Source: Caulobacter sp. (GTDB lineage Bacteria > Pseudomonadota > Alphaproteobacteria > Caulobacterales > Caulobacteraceae). Taken from it: a stretch of 64,000 bases of DNA. Made by a program: the position numbers and the translations under genes. Of this stretch, positions 24,674-32,938 are shown in pieces. The notes beneath the pieces are model-generated. The model had not been told where the DNA came from. It worked only from the letters and a program-made list of their open reading frames with translations, and ran no database searches. The stretch lies in contig JAGHZU010000006.1 of assembly GCA_017745235.1 (NCBI GenBank), positions 1-64,000 on the forward strand. Direction: 5' to 3'. The first letter of the stretch is position 1; each line of letters begins with the position of its first letter.

Positions 24674-25097
24674 GACATTTCAGCTCGCGCCATTTCTGGG
24701 AATGGCCGCAACCCTTCTGGTGTGCGGCCTGGCCTTCGTGAGAGGGTCCGCGGCCGAGCGTTGGGGCGCCGTCATCGTGATCGGCGGCTCGATCGTCTCC
24801 CTCCTCATCCAGTTGCTGCTGCCCAAGAGCGTGCAAGGCGTCGTGTCGCTGCTGTGCGAGGGCGTCTACGGCTTCTGCTTCCTGATGCTGGCCCTGCGCT
24901 ACGCCAGCCCCTGGCTGGGCGGCGCGATGCTGCTGCAGGCCATCCAGTTCAGCCTGCACGCCTACTACATCGTCGGCGAGAAGGCCCACGACCAGACCTA
25001 CCGCATCGTCAACAACCTGAACTCGGTCGGGGTGCTGATCTGCATCCTGTTCGGCATCGTGGCGACGTGGCGCAAGCGCGCGCAGGCCGGAAAATAA
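24672..25097 (+). CDS. Four-span membrane protein, unknown function
   Basis: A 141-aa polytopic protein with spans at about 5-25, 31-50, 55-90 (probably two) and 110-132, and a basic C-terminus. No family recognised, though short proteins of this build are common in Caulobacterales. The ATG at 24672 is buried in a perfect hairpin; Met11 (24702) is an alternative start just downstream of it. Confidence 0.7.
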   Translation: MTFQLAPFLGMAATLLVCGLAFVRGSAAERWGAVIVIGGSIVSLLIQLLLPKSVQGVVSLLCEGVYGFCFLMLALRYASPWLGGAMLLQAIQFSLHAYYIVGEKAHDQTYRIVNNLNSVGVLICILFGIVATWRKRAQAGK

Positions 25098-25129
25098 ATT
25101 TCCCACGGTCGGCGATTTCTTCGTCCGCC

Positions 25130-25233
25130 AGCAAAATCTCTCCTTGCTTTCGATCGGGAAACGCGGTTTCTCGCCGGCGGGCCACGCCCTCCCAACGGGG
25201 CGCTGCTCATCTGTAAGGATGGGAGACATCGCT
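25130..25233 (+). promoter_or_regulatory. Candidate structured leader of serC
   Basis: The 136-nt region before serC contains a hairpin at 25156-25172 (GGGAAAC / GTTTCTC with loop GCG). It also has two upstream segments able to pair with the Shine-Dalgarno region: CTCCCA (25189-25194) with TGGGAG (25220-25225), and TCTCC (25139-25143) with GGAGA (25222-25226). The two pairings exclude each other. A conserved serC RNA motif has been described upstream of serC in alphaproteobacteria; I cannot confirm that this matches its consensus. Confidence 0.4.
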
Positions 25234-26409
25234 ATGACCAAGACCCTCGCCAAGCCGGCGATCCGCCCGGCTCGTCCCGAGTTCTCTTCCGGCCCCTGCG
25301 CCAAGCGCCCCGGCTGGTCCCCCGAAAATCTGCGCAACGCCGTCCTGGGTCGCTCGCACCGCTCCAAGCTGGGCAAGGCGCGCCTGAAGGCCGCCATCGA
25401 CCAGACGCGCGAAGTGCTGGAAGTTCCCGCCGACTTCCTGATCGGCATCGTCGCAGGCTCGGACACCGGCGCCGTCGAAATGGCGATGTGGTCGATGCTG
25501 GGCGCCCGTCCCGTGCAACTGATGGCCTTCGAGTCCTTCGGCAAGGACTGGGTCACGGACGTCACCAAGCAACTGAAGCTGCCGAACGTCGAAGTGCTCG
25601 ACGCGCCCTACGGTCAGCTGCCCGACACCTCCAAGGTCGATCCGGCCAAGGACCTGGTCTTCACCTGGAACGGCACGACCTCGGGCGTGCGCGTGCCCAA
25701 CGCCGACTTCATCGCGGCCGACCGCGAGGGCATCACCATCTGCGACGCGACCAGCGCCGCCTTCGCCCAGGACCTGGACTGGACCAAGCTCGATGTCGTG
25801 ACCTTCTCCTGGCAGAAGGCCCTGGGCGGCGAAGGCGCGCACGGGATCCTGATCCTGTCGCCGCGCGCGGTGGCCCGCCTGGAGAGCTACACCCCCGCCT
25901 GGCCGATGCCGAAGCTGTTCCGCATGACCAAGAACGGCAAGGTCACGCTGGACCTGTTCGAAGGCGCGACGATCAACACCCCGTCGATGCTCTGCGTCGA
26001 GGACGCCCTGGACGCCCTGCAATGGGCGGCCTCGATCGGCGGCCTCGAGGCCATGCAGGCCCGCGCCGACCAGAACCTGGCCGTGCTGGCCGACTGGGTG
26101 GCCAAGACCCCCTGGGTCGACTTCCTGGCGGCGACGCCGGACATCCGCTCCAACACCTCGGTGTGCCTGAAGGTCGTCGATCCCAAGATCGCCGCCCTGT
26201 CGGCCGACGCCCAGGCTGACTTCGCCAAGAAGCTGGCCAGCGTGCTGGAGAAGGAGGGCGCGGCCCTCGACATCGGCGGCTACCGTGACGCCCCGGCCGG
26301 TCTGCGCATCTGGTGCGGCGCCACGGTGGAGGCTTCGGATCTCGAAGCCCTGACGCCCTGGCTCGACTGGGCCTTCGCCACCGTCTCGGCCGAACTGGCC
26401 GCCGCCTAA
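25234..26409 (+). CDS. serC: Phosphoserine aminotransferase
   Basis: A 391-aa class V aminotransferase making phosphoserine from 3-phosphohydroxypyruvate. [16 protein letters not shown] at the N-terminus and [14 protein letters not shown] with the PLP lysine are typical of the alphaproteobacterial form. The start at ATG 25234 follows GGGAG; the upstream frame to 25144 lies in the leader. serA follows 121 bp downstream in the same direction, giving the first two steps of serine biosynthesis together. Confidence 0.96.
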   Translation: MTKTLAKPAIRPARPEFSSGPCAKRPGWSPENLRNAVLGRSHRSKLGKARLKAAIDQTREVLEVPADFLIGIVAGSDTGAVEMAMWSMLGARPVQLMAFESFGKDWVTDVTKQLKLPNVEVLDAPYGQLPDTSKVDPAKDLVFTWNGTTSGVRVPNADFIAADREGITICDATSAAFAQDLDWTKLDVVTFSWQKALGGEGAHGILILSPRAVARLESYTPAWPMPKLFRMTKNGKVTLDLFEGATINTPSMLCVEDALDALQWAASIGGLEAMQARADQNLAVLADWVAKTPWVDFLAATPDIRSNTSVCLKVVDPKIAALSADAQADFAKKLASVLEKEGAALDIGGYRDAPAGLRIWCGATVEASDLEALTPWLDWAFATVSAELAAA

Positions 26410-26424
26410 AGCTCCCTGTTTCAA

Positions 26425-26455
26425 CCGAAGCTCCGCCCCGAGGGCGGGGCTTCGG
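26425..26455 (+). terminator. Strong hairpin between serC and serA
   Basis: A 14-bp stem (CCGAAGCTCCGCCC with GGGCGGGGCTTCGG, one T-G pair) with a CGA loop and no T-run. It probably attenuates or stabilises the serC message rather than being a full terminator, since serA follows in the same direction. Confidence 0.55.
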
Positions 26456-26530
26456 CTCTCCCCACATCAGCAGCCGTCGCCCGAAGTCCGCCCAAGGACC
26501 GGCCGGCTCACCAGGATCGGACACCTCACC

Positions 26531-28108
26531 ATGGCTCCCCGCGTTCTCATCGCCGACAAGCTCAGCCCCGCCGCCGTCGAAATCTTCAAGAACCGCGGCC
26601 TGGACTTCGACATCAAGACCGGTCTGTCGAAGGACGAGCTGATCGCCGTGATCGGCGACTATGACGGCATCGCCATCCGCTCGGGCGCCAAGCTGGACAA
26701 GGACGTGATCGCCGCCGCCAACAAGCTGCAGGTGATCGCCCGCGCCGGCATCGGCGTCGACAACGTCGACATCCCGGCCGCCACGGCCAAGGGCATCGTC
26801 GTGATGAACACGCCCTTCGGCAACTCGATCACCACGGCCGAGCACGCCATCGCCATGATGTTCGCCCTGGCCCGCCAGCTGCCCCAGGCCGACGCCTCCA
26901 CCCAGGCCGGCAAGTGGGAGAAGAACCGCTTCATGGGCGTGGAGCTGTTCGCCAAGACCCTGGGCCTGATCGGCGCGGGCAACATCGGCGGCATCGTCGC
27001 CGACCGCGCCCTGGGCCTGAAAATGAAGGTCGTGGCCTACGACCCCTTCCTGTCGCCCGAGCGCGCGGTGGAGATGGGCGTGGAGAAGGTCGAGCTGGAA
27101 GAGCTGCTGGCCCGCGCCGACGTCATCACCCTGCACACGCCGCTGACCGACAAGACCCGCAACATCCTGTCGGCCGAGAACCTGGCCAAGACCAAGAAGG
27201 GCGTGCTGATCGTCAACTGCGCTCGCGGCGGACTGGTCGACGAGGTCGCCCTGCGCAAGCTGCTGGACGACGGCCACGTGGGCGGCGCGGCCTTCGACGT
27301 GTTCGTCACCGAGCCGGCCAAGGAGAACCCGCTGTTCGGCTCGGACAAGGTCGTGGCCACCCCGCACCTGGGCGCCAGCACCACCGAGGCCCAGGAGAAC
27401 GTGGCCCTGCAGGTCGCCGAGCAGGTCAGCGACTACCTGCTGACCGGCGCCGTCACCAATGCGCTCAACAGCCCGTCGATCACCGCCGAGGAAGCGCCCA
27501 AGCTGAAGCCGTTCGTGGCCCTGGCCGAGAAGATCGGCGCCCTGGCCGGCCAGATGGTCGATTTCGGCGTCAAGGCCATCGACATCGCCTTCGAGGGCGA
27601 GGTCTCCAAGCTGAACGTCAAGCCGATGACCTCGGCCGCCCTGGCCGGGATCCTCAAGCCGATGCTGGCCGAGATCAACATGGTCTCCGCCCCGGCCGTG
27701 GCCAAGGAGCGCGGCATCACCGTCTCGGAGAGCCGCCAGGAGGTCAGCCCCACCTATGACAGCCTGATGCGCATCACCATCACCACCGAGAAGGGCAAGC
27801 GCGCCTTCGCCGGCACGGTGATCGCCGGCGCGCCGCGCATCGTCGAGGTCAAGGGCATGGAGCTGGACGCGGGCTTCTCGCCGGCCATGCTCTACATCAA
27901 CAACCTGGACAAGCCGGGCTTCATCGGCGCCCTGGGCATGCTGCTGGGCGAGGCGGGCGTGAACATCGCCACCTTCAACCTGGGCCGCCTCTCGGCCGAC
28001 GAGGACGCCATCGCCCTGGTCGGCGTCGACCAGGCCCCGGACGAGGCTTTGCTAGGCAAGATCCAGGCCCTGCCGCACGTCAAGGAAGCGCGCGCCCTGA
28101 CATTCTAG
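26531..28108 (+). CDS. serA: D-3-phosphoglycerate dehydrogenase
   Basis: A 525-aa long-form SerA. The NAD-binding motif is GLIGAGNIGGIVADRALG. Catalytic residues lie in NCARGGLVDE (Arg region) and TPHLGASTTEAQENVA (His). The C-terminal half holds the allosteric substrate-binding and ACT domains (LYINNLDKPGFIGALGMLLGE). It catalyses the first committed step of serine synthesis, immediately downstream of serC; the ACT domain implies serine feedback. Confidence 0.97.
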   Translation: MAPRVLIADKLSPAAVEIFKNRGLDFDIKTGLSKDELIAVIGDYDGIAIRSGAKLDKDVIAAANKLQVIARAGIGVDNVDIPAATAKGIVVMNTPFGNSITTAEHAIAMMFALARQLPQADASTQAGKWEKNRFMGVELFAKTLGLIGAGNIGGIVADRALGLKMKVVAYDPFLSPERAVEMGVEKVELEELLARADVITLHTPLTDKTRNILSAENLAKTKKGVLIVNCARGGLVDEVALRKLLDDGHVGGAAFDVFVTEPAKENPLFGSDKVVATPHLGASTTEAQENVALQVAEQVSDYLLTGAVTNALNSPSITAEEAPKLKPFVALAEKIGALAGQMVDFGVKAIDIAFEGEVSKLNVKPMTSAALAGILKPMLAEINMVSAPAVAKERGITVSESRQEVSPTYDSLMRITITTEKGKRAFAGTVIAGAPRIVEVKGMELDAGFSPAMLYINNLDKPGFIGALGMLLGEAGVNIATFNLGRLSADEDAIALVGVDQAPDEALLGKIQALPHVKEARALTF

Positions 28109-28177
28109 GATCGGTTCCGAAGGGCGTCATCCGGGACAGCCTCTTCGAGGCTGGCGCGATGACATCGAAATAGCGAA

Positions 28178-28216
28178 CGCCGCGTCCAGCCTGAGCGCTG
28201 GGCGCGGCGGTTTCGT
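28178..28216 (+). terminator. Terminator after serA
   Basis: CGCCGCGTCCAGC and GCTGGGCGCGGCG form a 13-bp stem (one T-G pair) with a 6-nt loop, followed by the T-rich GTTTCGTTT. Confidence 0.75.
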
Positions 28217-28249
28217 TTCCGCGACCCTGCACCATCGGCTTCGCCGAGG

Positions 28250-28278
28250 CCCTCTCGCGCAGGGGGAGAAGGAGAGGG
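28250..28278. repeat. Short palindromic intergenic element
   Basis: CCCTCTC and GAGAGGG are inverted around a GGGGGAGAAG core. This is the same wording as part of the 6105-6232 repeat, so it is probably a degraded member of that family. Confidence 0.35.
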
Positions 28279-28386
28279 GCGTGCAGACCGCGTGCAGGCG
28301 GTGACAGGATATGGCCGAGGCGTCGTCCGGCCATTTTCAAGCCTCACCGGAACGGCTAGGTGCGGAGAACCGAACCCGGAGCCCCG

Positions 28387-28752
28387 ATGTCCGCCCGCGC
28401 CCGCAAGATCAATCGCCTCGTCTTCGTCGTCTTCGTGGCGGCCTCGGCCTTCGCCCTGTGGCGGGCCCTGATCCCCGGCGACGACACGGTGGGCCTGATC
28501 CCGTGGGACAAGGCCAAGCACTTCATCGTCTTCTACGTGCTGAGCATCCTGGCGAGCCTGGCCCTGCCGCAGAGCCGCCTGCACCGCATCGGCCTGGTGC
28601 TGCTGGCGTTCGGCGGGGCCATCGAGATCCTGCAGGGTTTCGTGGGCCGCGACGCCTCGTGGTTCGACCTGTTCGCCGACGCCTGCGGCATCAGCGCCGC
28701 CTTCGGCCCGATGCTGGTCAGCAAATGGTGGCGGGCCGAGGCGCGCTTCTAG
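28387..28752 (+). CDS. VanZ-like family membrane protein
   Basis: A 121-aa protein with about four spans. WDKAKHFIVFYVLSILASLALP and GGAIEILQGFVGRDASWFDLFADACG match the VanZ-like family (conserved D-K-x-x-H and E-x-x-Q with R-x-x-x-x-x-D). The family is linked to envelope and glycopeptide phenotypes in Gram-positives; its role here is unknown. ATG 28387 is favoured by the basic N-terminus. Confidence 0.8.
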   Translation: MSARARKINRLVFVVFVAASAFALWRALIPGDDTVGLIPWDKAKHFIVFYVLSILASLALPQSRLHRIGLVLLAFGGAIEILQGFVGRDASWFDLFADACGISAAFGPMLVSKWWRAEARF

Positions 28753-28831
28753 ATGGCGATGATCATTTGGTGATTTGAGCCAGGGCATGATGGTGGTCAG
28801 GATGACCAAGTCCAATCAGGTTGAGGCCAGC

Positions 28832-29218
28832 ATGACCCGATCGGCCATCATCGCCGCCGAACCCCAGCTCTTTGTCTCCGAGCTGGAGGCCTCGCTCGCG
28901 TTCTACGAGGAGAAGCTTGGCTTTCGCCGTGTCTTCACCTCTGGCGAGCCCGCCTTCTACGCCCAGGTCGCGCGCGATGGCGCGAAGCTGAACTTGCGTC
29001 GCGTCGAGGGGCCGGTGTTCGCCGAACATTTCCGCGTTCACGAACCGGACGCCCTGTCCGCGACCCTGACGCTCGACGACGCCAGGCCGGTCTTCCTGGA
29101 GCTTCAGGCCGCTGGCGTGATCTTCCATCAGTCCTTGCGCCGTGAACCCTGGGGCGCGCAGACCTTCATCGTCAGTGACCCGGACGGAAACCTGATCCTG
29201 TTCGCCGGCGGGAGCTAG
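28832..29218 (+). CDS. Glyoxalase/bleomycin-resistance (VOC) family protein
   Basis: A 128-aa vicinal-oxygen-chelate protein with paired beta-alpha-beta-beta-beta units: [23 protein letters not shown] in the first half and [21 protein letters not shown] in the second. It may bind a small electrophile or antibiotic, but the substrate is unknown. GAGG upstream supports ATG 28832; an ATG at 28802 would add ten residues. Its TAG shares three bases (CTAG) with the stop of the convergent oleate hydratase gene. Confidence 0.85.
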   Translation: MTRSAIIAAEPQLFVSELEASLAFYEEKLGFRRVFTSGEPAFYAQVARDGAKLNLRRVEGPVFAEHFRVHEPDALSATLTLDDARPVFLELQAAGVIFHQSLRREPWGAQTFIVSDPDGNLILFAGGS

Positions 29219-31194
29219 GTCCCCCGCCCCTTCAGGGTCTCCCTGAACCGCTCCAGCCGCTCGAACGCCGCCTCGATCGCCTGGCCGCCCTTGCCCAGCA
29301 GGCCTTGCAGGTCGCTCTCCAGGGTCTCGCCGGTGGCGTCCCTCTCGGGCAGCGGCGGCAGGATGTGGGCGTAGTAGGTCCTGTCCAGCAGCCTGTGCAG
29401 CAGCCGCTCGCCCGGGAAGGGCTGGTTGTTGTTCAGGGCCCGCGCGCCCTTGAGCAGGTTGCGGATGTCGTACTGGGTGGGGCTGATGTCGGCCACCTGC
29501 TTGGGCAGGTCCAGCAGGGTGTAGACCCCGATCCGCGCCGTCCGCACCGAGCTTTCCATCGTGAAGATGATGTCGTTGCTGGTCTCCACGAACTGGCCCA
29601 GCAGCGACAGGTTCGTGCAGCCTTCGGGCACGACGCGCGGCCGGTCGCCCGCCGCCCTCGGCATGAACTGGGCGGTGATGTAGGGCATCAGCGCCAGCCG
29701 CACCTTGGTGGCGGCCGCCACCGCCTCGACCTGGTCGGCGACGCCCAGGTGGAAGCACAGCTCCTCCAGGATCTCGCGTCCGGTGCAGGCGGGCATCGGC
29801 TTTTTGACGTGGTTGCCGTCCTTGTCCATCAGCAGGGCGTAGACCCACAGCACCAGCACGTCGTCGGGCTGGGTGGGGAAGTGGGGCTGGCGGTTGCAGG
29901 TGAAGCTCAGCACCCAGTTGGAGTCGGTGAAGGTGATGATCCCGCCGGTGACGGTCTTGCCCGAATAGGGGTCGTTGACGGACAGTTCCTTCAGCTTGTC
30001 GACCAGCGGCGAGGGCCGGCAGGTCAGGGTCGCGGACTCCCACATCGAGCCGTCCACGTTTCCGCAGAACTTGTCGGGCTTGCCGAACACCGGCGACTTC
30101 CGGGCCAGGTTCCGCCACAGCGCCCAGTCGCTGCCGGGGCCCGGATCGGTCTTGCCGCGTTCCAGCACCGGGGCGGTGTCCATGTCGCCATAGGCCGTGC
30201 CCTCGGTCATCGAGCCGGTCAGGGCGAAGACCACGTCGTCGGGGCCCAGGGCGATGGTCTCGTCCTTGCCCCCCTCTTGGCCGCCGACCTGGCACCGGAT
30301 CGCCGTGACCGTGCGCCGGCCGCCCTCCTCGGCGAAGTCCAGGTCGTAGGCGCGCACGCCGAACCGCACCTGCACGCCCTTGGCCTTCAGCAGCCGGATC
30401 AGCGGCACGACGAAGCTGTCGTATTGATTGTACTTGGGGAAGACGAGGGCCGACATGTCGGTCAGCCCGTCGATCGCGTCGAGGAAGCGATGCATGTAAA
30501 GCTTCACTTCCAGCAGGCTCTGCCAGTTCTCGAAGGCGAACATCGAGCGCCACAGGTACCAGAAGTTGGTCTCCAGGAAGCTTTCGCTGAAATAGTCCTC
30601 GATGGTCACGTCATCCAGGTCCTCCTTGCGCTTGAGCAGCAGCTTGAGGATCTCCCACTGGTGGCCCTTGCTCAGGCCCAGGGTCGAGAAGTCGCGGATC
30701 TGGCCCTGCTTGTGCATGAGGCGGGCCTTGGACCAGTTGGAGTCGTTGTCGTTGACCAGGCGGTACTCGTCCAGGACGCTGTACTCCTCGCCCAGCTCCA
30801 GCGACGGCACGTCCTGGAACAGGTCCCAGAAGTTGTCGTAGTTCCAGTTCATCTCGCGGCCGCCGCGGATGATGTAGCCGGCCTCGGCGTCGCCCGCCCC
30901 GTCCAGCGAGCCGCCGGCCACGTCCAGGGCGTCCAGGATGGTGATGTCCTCGCCCTTCATCCGGCCGTCGCGCAGCATGTAGAAGGCCGCCGCCATGCCG
31001 GCCACGCCGCTGCCGATGATCCAGGCCTTGCGCCCGGCCGCCGGCTTCACCGGCAGCGGCTTGTTGCGCATGTACGGGCCCATGGTGTCCGGCGGAGGCA
31101 GGGTGTCGTGCGGACCCTTGCGCCAGAACGCCTCGCCGACATTGGCCTCGATCACCGGCGGATTGGCCGAGCGCTTGCGGGTCTGGTCTGCCAT
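29215..31194 (-). CDS. ohyA: Oleate hydratase (MCRA family)
   Basis: A 659-aa FAD-dependent hydratase that adds water to cis-9 double bonds of free fatty acids (oleate to 10-hydroxystearate). The FAD-binding [10 protein letters not shown] lies at residues 61-70. [62 protein letters not shown] and [19 protein letters not shown] are strongly conserved in this family, and the length is typical. It stands alone and is preceded by a CCGAG tandem repeat in its 5' region. Confidence 0.95.
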   Translation of the reverse strand: MADQTRKRSANPPVIEANVGEAFWRKGPHDTLPPPDTMGPYMRNKPLPVKPAAGRKAWIIGSGVAGMAAAFYMLRDGRMKGEDITILDALDVAGGSLDGAGDAEAGYIIRGGREMNWNYDNFWDLFQDVPSLELGEEYSVLDEYRLVNDNDSNWSKARLMHKQGQIRDFSTLGLSKGHQWEILKLLLKRKEDLDDVTIEDYFSESFLETNFWYLWRSMFAFENWQSLLEVKLYMHRFLDAIDGLTDMSALVFPKYNQYDSFVVPLIRLLKAKGVQVRFGVRAYDLDFAEEGGRRTVTAIRCQVGGQEGGKDETIALGPDDVVFALTGSMTEGTAYGDMDTAPVLERGKTDPGPGSDWALWRNLARKSPVFGKPDKFCGNVDGSMWESATLTCRPSPLVDKLKELSVNDPYSGKTVTGGIITFTDSNWVLSFTCNRQPHFPTQPDDVLVLWVYALLMDKDGNHVKKPMPACTGREILEELCFHLGVADQVEAVAAATKVRLALMPYITAQFMPRAAGDRPRVVPEGCTNLSLLGQFVETSNDIIFTMESSVRTARIGVYTLLDLPKQVADISPTQYDIRNLLKGARALNNNQPFPGERLLHRLLDRTYYAHILPPLPERDATGETLESDLQGLLGKGGQAIEAAFERLERFRETLKGRGT

Positions 31195-31230
31195 GCTGCT
31201 TCCTTCCGTACTGGGCCGTGCAAGGTCCCG

Positions 31231-31255
31231 CCGAGCCGAGCCGAGCCGAGCCGAG
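31231..31255. repeat. CCGAG pentanucleotide tandem repeat (5 units)
   Basis: Five exact head-to-tail copies of CCGAG, 37 bp upstream of the oleate hydratase ATG (GAGCC-type units on the coding sense), followed by the variant CCGCG. Length change here by slippage could alter promoter or leader spacing. Confidence 0.9.
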
Positions 31256-31388
31256 CCGCGCCGACACCACGCGGAGATCGGATATCACCCGGGCCGGGGG
31301 TCCGGTTTGACGCGGGTCAAGGGCGTCGTCCTCTCTCGCAACGCCGGAGCCGCCACGATCCGCTCAGGGAAGGATCGCGTGCTCGGCG

Positions 31389-31685
31389 TCAGAGCCGCGC
31401 CCGCCCGCTCTTGAGCCTGTCCAGCGCCCGGCGGGCCGGTTCGGCCTGGGCGGCCGCGGGCTCGCCGCCGCCCGCCAGGGCCGGCCGCGCGCGGGGCGGG
31501 GGCGTCATCAGCGCCACCTTCCGCGCCATGGCCGCCAGCTGGCCGCAGAAGCGGACCCGCTCGCTGGCCCGGCGCAGCGGCTCGGGGTCGTCGCTGGCTT
31601 CGAAGATCGCCCAGGCCGCGTCCAGGGCGGCCATGAGCTTGGCTTGCAGGGCTTGGCCCCAGGCGGTGATGTCGGTCTTGTTCAT
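31389..31685 (-). CDS. Hypothetical protein
   Basis: A 98-aa protein with an amphipathic helical N-terminal two-thirds (WGQALQAKLMAALDAAWAIFEA, LRRASERVRFCGQLAAMARKVALM) and an Ala/Pro-rich tail. ATG 31685 gives the sensible start. No family recognised. Confidence 0.6.
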   Translation of the reverse strand: MNKTDITAWGQALQAKLMAALDAAWAIFEASDDPEPLRRASERVRFCGQLAAMARKVALMTPPPRARPALAGGGEPAAAQAEPARRALDRLKSGRARL

Positions 31686-31797
31686 GCCCTCAGTATCCGC
31701 CCGTTCCCGAGCCCAAGGACCGGAAACCTGCGTTTTCCTGTAGGGTGTTGAAATCGTTGAGGTCGATGCCGGAATAGGCGGGGATAGAACCCGCAAA

Positions 31798-31904
31798 CCC
31801 CGTCTTCCCGGCGAAGGCCGGGACCCAGGTCGTAAGGCTGTGAGGCGCCAGGACGGTCACTCCGGCGGCTGTATCTGGGCCCCGGGCCTTCGCCGGGGAA
31901 ACGG
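31798..31904. repeat. Inverted-repeat intergenic element (MITE/REP-like)
   Basis: Imperfect ~31-bp ends face each other: CGTCTTCCCGGCGAAGGCCG near 31801 and CCTTCGCCGGGGAAACGG ending at 31904, with about 40 bp between. This CGGCGAAGGCCGGGACCCAG-type palindrome is a common dispersed element in alphaproteobacteria. It fills most of the gap between the hypothetical gene and the Lrp gene. Confidence 0.6.
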
Positions 31905-31949
31905 AAGAGGGCGCGCGGCCGCCCTCAAGCGCGACCCTGTGGATAACTT

Positions 31950-32417
31950 TTATGCGCTCATCACCGGCAAGGCCGTCGTGAACTTGATCTGCTCCATGGC
32001 GAAGCTGGAGCTGACGTCGCTGAGCGGGGCCGTGGCGATCAGGCGGCGGTAGAAGCGGTCGTAGGCGGCGATGTCGCGCACCACCACCTTCAGCAGGTAA
32101 TCGACCTCGCCGCTCATCCGGTAGAACTCCACCACCTCGGGCAGGGCCTTGGCCCCCTGGGCGAACAGGGCCAGCCATTCCTCGTCGTGGCGGCCGGTCT
32201 TGACCGCCACGAACACCGTCAGCGACAGGTCCAGGGCCTCGCGGTCGACCAGGGCCACCCGGGCGGTGATCACCCCGCCGTCCTGCAGCCGCTTGACCCG
32301 CTTCCAGCAAGGCGTCTGCGACAGCCCCACGCGCTCGGCCAGCTCGGCGATGGGCACGGTGGCGTCCTGCTGCAGGATCGAGAGGATGCGGCGGTCGATC
32401 TGGTCCAGCGAGATCAT
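31950..32417 (-). CDS. Lrp/AsnC family transcriptional regulator
   Basis: A 155-aa Lrp-type regulator. LDQIDRRILSILQQDATVPIAELAERVGLSQTPCWKRVKRLQDGGVI is the classic HTH, followed by a RAM effector domain (VVEFYRMSGEVDYLLKVVVRDIAAYDRFYRR). ATG 32417 is the family start. It is divergent from a small DUF6356 gene, with a perfect palindrome between; the effector is probably an amino acid. Confidence 0.92.
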   Translation of the reverse strand: MISLDQIDRRILSILQQDATVPIAELAERVGLSQTPCWKRVKRLQDGGVITARVALVDREALDLSLTVFVAVKTGRHDEEWLALFAQGAKALPEVVEFYRMSGEVDYLLKVVVRDIAAYDRFYRRLIATAPLSDVSSSFAMEQIKFTTALPVMSA

Positions 32418-32435
32418 TCTTCGTTTCCGGTGTGG

Positions 32436-32454
32436 TGGAGAATTCAATTCTCCA
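32436..32454. promoter_or_regulatory. Perfect 19-bp palindrome, likely Lrp operator
   Basis: TGGAGAATTCAATTCTCCA has 9-bp perfect arms around a central C. It lies 18 nt upstream of the Lrp ATG in the divergent gap. It resembles AT-centred sites used by Lrp/AsnC proteins for autoregulation. Confidence 0.7.
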
Positions 32455-32536
32455 TTCCTGCCACGAGGCCGCGATCCAGACCATGTCATTCTCGCGAACC
32501 GGCGCATGATGGAAGGATCGCCGGAGGGACCCCGCC

Positions 32537-32797
32537 ATGCTGCTCGACGCCTTCACCCGCCATCCCCGCTCGGTCGACGAGACCTACGCCGAGCACATGG
32601 CCGTGGCCTGGAGCTTCGCCGTCCCGATGCTGGCCGGCGGGCTGGCCTGCCTGGTCCACGGGATCTTTCCGTTCCTGTTCGAGACCACCGGCAGCCGCTG
32701 CGTGAAGGCGCTGCACGTGCGCATCGCCAACCGCGGCCGCAAGGCCGGCGTCGAGCCGCCCGCGCCCAACTGGGCCGCCTTCGACGCGGTGATCTGA
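32537..32797 (+). CDS. DUF6356 family small protein
   Basis: An 86-aa protein with one or two spans (AWSFAVPMLAGGLACLVHGIFPFLF) and a conserved-looking N-terminus FTRHPRSVDETYAEHM. This matches the family I know as DUF6356, which has no assigned function. It is divergent from Lrp and may be controlled from the 19-bp palindrome. Confidence 0.8.
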   Translation: MLLDAFTRHPRSVDETYAEHMAVAWSFAVPMLAGGLACLVHGIFPFLFETTGSRCVKALHVRIANRGRKAGVEPPAPNWAAFDAVI

Positions 32798-32938
32798 GGG
32801 TTCCGGGAACGAACTCGTCGCACTTGTGACCCTGGCTGCATGGCCTTGTCAGGAAACCTCCTCGGGCGGAGCATGAATCTCCCCTTGGCGCGAAGCCTCG
32901 CCTAGCCCAAGGTCCCGGCCGAGAGTCGGGAGGACCGA

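Noticed and set aside
31231-31255. CRISPR-like array
   Set aside because: The repeats are 5 bp with no spacers; no array or cas gene occurs in the window.
29305-31743. An 812-codon open frame antisense to oleate hydratase
   Set aside because: Its product is a low-complexity Val/Gly/His/Arg mixture typical of antisense frames in GC-rich genes; the opposite strand encodes a complete known enzyme.
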